Part shown: in pieces, positions 63,023-64,000 of the stretch
Layout: the number at the start of each line of letters is the position of its first letter
Position numbering within the stretch: the first letter of the stretch is position 1
Source of the DNA: Nonlabens xiamenensis
GTDB lineage: Bacteria; Bacteroidota; Bacteroidia; Flavobacteriales; Flavobacteriaceae
Reading direction: 5' to 3'
Length of the DNA stretch: 64,000 nucleotides
NCBI RefSeq assembly: GCF_003865345.1
Contig: NZ_RMVE01000002.1
Coordinates: 496,001-560,000 of the forward strand
Notes under the pieces: generated by a model
The model's input: the letters and a program-made list of their open reading frames with translations, nothing else
What the model was told of the DNA's origin: nothing
Databases searched by the model: none
Translations under genes and position numbers: made by a program

Positions 63023-63588
63023 AAAAGATATTGATCATCGACAATTACGACAGCTTCACCTATAATCTCGTGCATTATCTGGAGGACCTGGGCGCCAATG
63101 TTACCGTTTACCGCAATGACCAGATTACACCAGAAGAGTGTGCATCTTATGATGCTGTGGTGTTATCTCCAGGACCAGGGATTCCAAAAGAAGCTGGAAA
63201 TCTATTGGAGATTATAAAATACCTGAAGGATAAAAAACCTTTATTAGGAATTTGTCTGGGACATCAAGCAATAACAGAAGTTTATGGAGGGAAAATAATT
63301 AATCTTGAAAAGGTTTATCATGGACTTTCGACTACCATGACCCATGAAGGTGACGCTTTTTTTAAATCTATTCCCATTAGCTTTCAAGCGGGTCGATACC
63401 ACAGTTGGGTAGCCGATGCCTCAAACTTCCCCTCTGAATTAGTGATTACCGCTAAAGACGAAAATGGTCAGATCATGGCCTTAAAAGATAGAACCCTACC
63501 CATATATGGGGTACAATTTCACCCAGAAAGCATCATGACTCCCCAAGGAAAATTAATGCTGAAAAACTTTTTGGAACTCATTGCATGA
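63019..63588 (+). CDS. trpG: Anthranilate synthase component II (glutamine amidotransferase)
   Basis: 189 aa class I amidotransferase. MKKILIIDNYDSFTYNLVHYL, SPGPGIP, catalytic cysteine in LLGICLGHQAITE, and HPESIMT with the catalytic His/Glu. Supplies ammonia to TrpE. Starts four nt before the lipoprotein stop. Confidence 0.95.
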   Translation: MKKILIIDNYDSFTYNLVHYLEDLGANVTVYRNDQITPEECASYDAVVLSPGPGIPKEAGNLLEIIKYLKDKKPLLGICLGHQAITEVYGGKIINLEKVYHGLSTTMTHEGDAFFKSIPISFQAGRYHSWVADASNFPSELVITAKDENGQIMALKDRTLPIYGVQFHPESIMTPQGKLMLKNFLELIA

Positions 63589-64000
63589 AACATATACTTA
63601 ATAAATTATTTGACCACGACATACTCACTAGGAGAGAAGCATATGATGTTCTAAAAATTATCACTGGGGGTGAGGTGAATGACGGTCAGATCGCTGCATT
63701 TCTCACCGTTTTTGGAATGCGCAGCATCACCGTGGAAGAACTGGCAGGGTTTAGAGACGCTATGCTGGAACAAGCTTTGTTGATCGATTTGTCAGCCTAT
63801 AACCCTATTGATCTTTGTGGAACTGGTGGCGACCAGAAAAACACTTTTAATATCAGTACACTGGCCAGTTTTGTTACGGCCGGGGCTGGGATTCCCGTAG
63901 CTAAACATGGGAATTATGGGGTAAGCTCCGTCAGCGGATCCAGTAATGTGATGGAACATTTGGGCTTTAGATTTACAAATGATACCACATTGCTCACCAG
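63585..64000 (+). CDS. trpD: Anthranilate phosphoribosyltransferase (3' part outside window)
   Basis: ATG 63585 overlaps the trpG stop. The visible 138 codons read MKHILNKLFDHDILTRREAY through IDLCGTGGDQKNTFNISTLA (the PRPP-binding GTGGD motif) and VAKHGNYGVSSVSGSSNVME, where S-S/G replaces the usual R-S: the conserved arginine-type GNRS pattern reads GNYGVSS here, as in Bacteroidota TrpD. The gene runs off the right edge. Confidence 0.93.
   Translation, partial: MKHILNKLFDHDILTRREAYDVLKIITGGEVNDGQIAAFLTVFGMRSITVEELAGFRDAMLEQALLIDLSAYNPIDLCGTGGDQKNTFNISTLASFVTAGAGIPVAKHGNYGVSSVSGSSNVMEHLGFRFTNDTTLLT

Noticed and set aside
1-64000. CRISPR array, prophage, insertion sequence, tRNA or rRNA
   Set aside because: No direct-repeat arrays, transposase or integrase genes, or tRNA-like cloverleaf regions were seen in any gap.

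Overview
The window looks like chromosomal DNA from a member of the Flavobacteriaceae (Bacteroidota). The grounds are the str-S10-spc order rpsL-rpsG-fusA-rpsJ-rplC onward, a SusC/SusD pair, promoters of the TTTG-N19-TAnnTTTG type, no clear Shine-Dalgarno sequences, and typical flavobacterial housekeeping genes. A genus near Nonlabens is a guess from peptide habits only. I see no prophage, insertion sequence, CRISPR array, tRNA or rRNA.

Layout. 1-12976 (minus strand): secY (cut by the window edge) back to rpsL, the whole str-S10-spc run, with an internal terminator between rpsJ and rplC and a hairpin between rpsL and rpsG. 13145-20314: a BamA/TamA-like outer membrane protein, then a SusC-SusD-lipoprotein uptake locus. 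20487-30989: rlmB, rhomboid protease, rarA, an operon radC / deacetylase-like / HAD phosphatase, then rsfS-ftsH-LUD-cdsA-psd-acyl-CoA-binding protein. 30990-39114: birA, pyrE, a NUDIX protein, an envelope/CoA group (ddl-coaD-M14 peptidase-lipoprotein) and PASTA-rluD. 39290-51468: yaaA, aldose epimerase, valS with two tandem micro-membrane-proteins, DUF1573, a retropepsin/PDZ protein, aminotransferase-murB, NqrM-like, GT2, lipA-gap. 51568-58921: hybrid kinase, lpxK, Nif3-like, a coiled-coil protein, msrA, and an Nramp-like transporter. 58922-64000: asnB and the start of a trp operon (trpE, an unknown lipoprotein, trpG, trpD).

The most notable points are four. (1) A perfect palindrome, GCTTTCGCGAAAGC, occurs 12 times; 11 copies lie inside genes in all three frames and one is the stem of a terminator inside the ribosomal protein run. 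(2) asnB and trpE are each preceded by a short leader ORF rich in the cognate codon (6 Asn; 3 Trp in a row) and a terminator whose 5' arm can instead pair with the leader's own stop-codon region: two ribosome-stalling attenuators side by side. (3) Many start codons lie only 4-5 nt after a -7 element, predicting leaderless mRNAs. (4) Small coupled genes of unknown role sit in valS and trp operons. The genes are otherwise ordinary core metabolism, translation and envelope functions.
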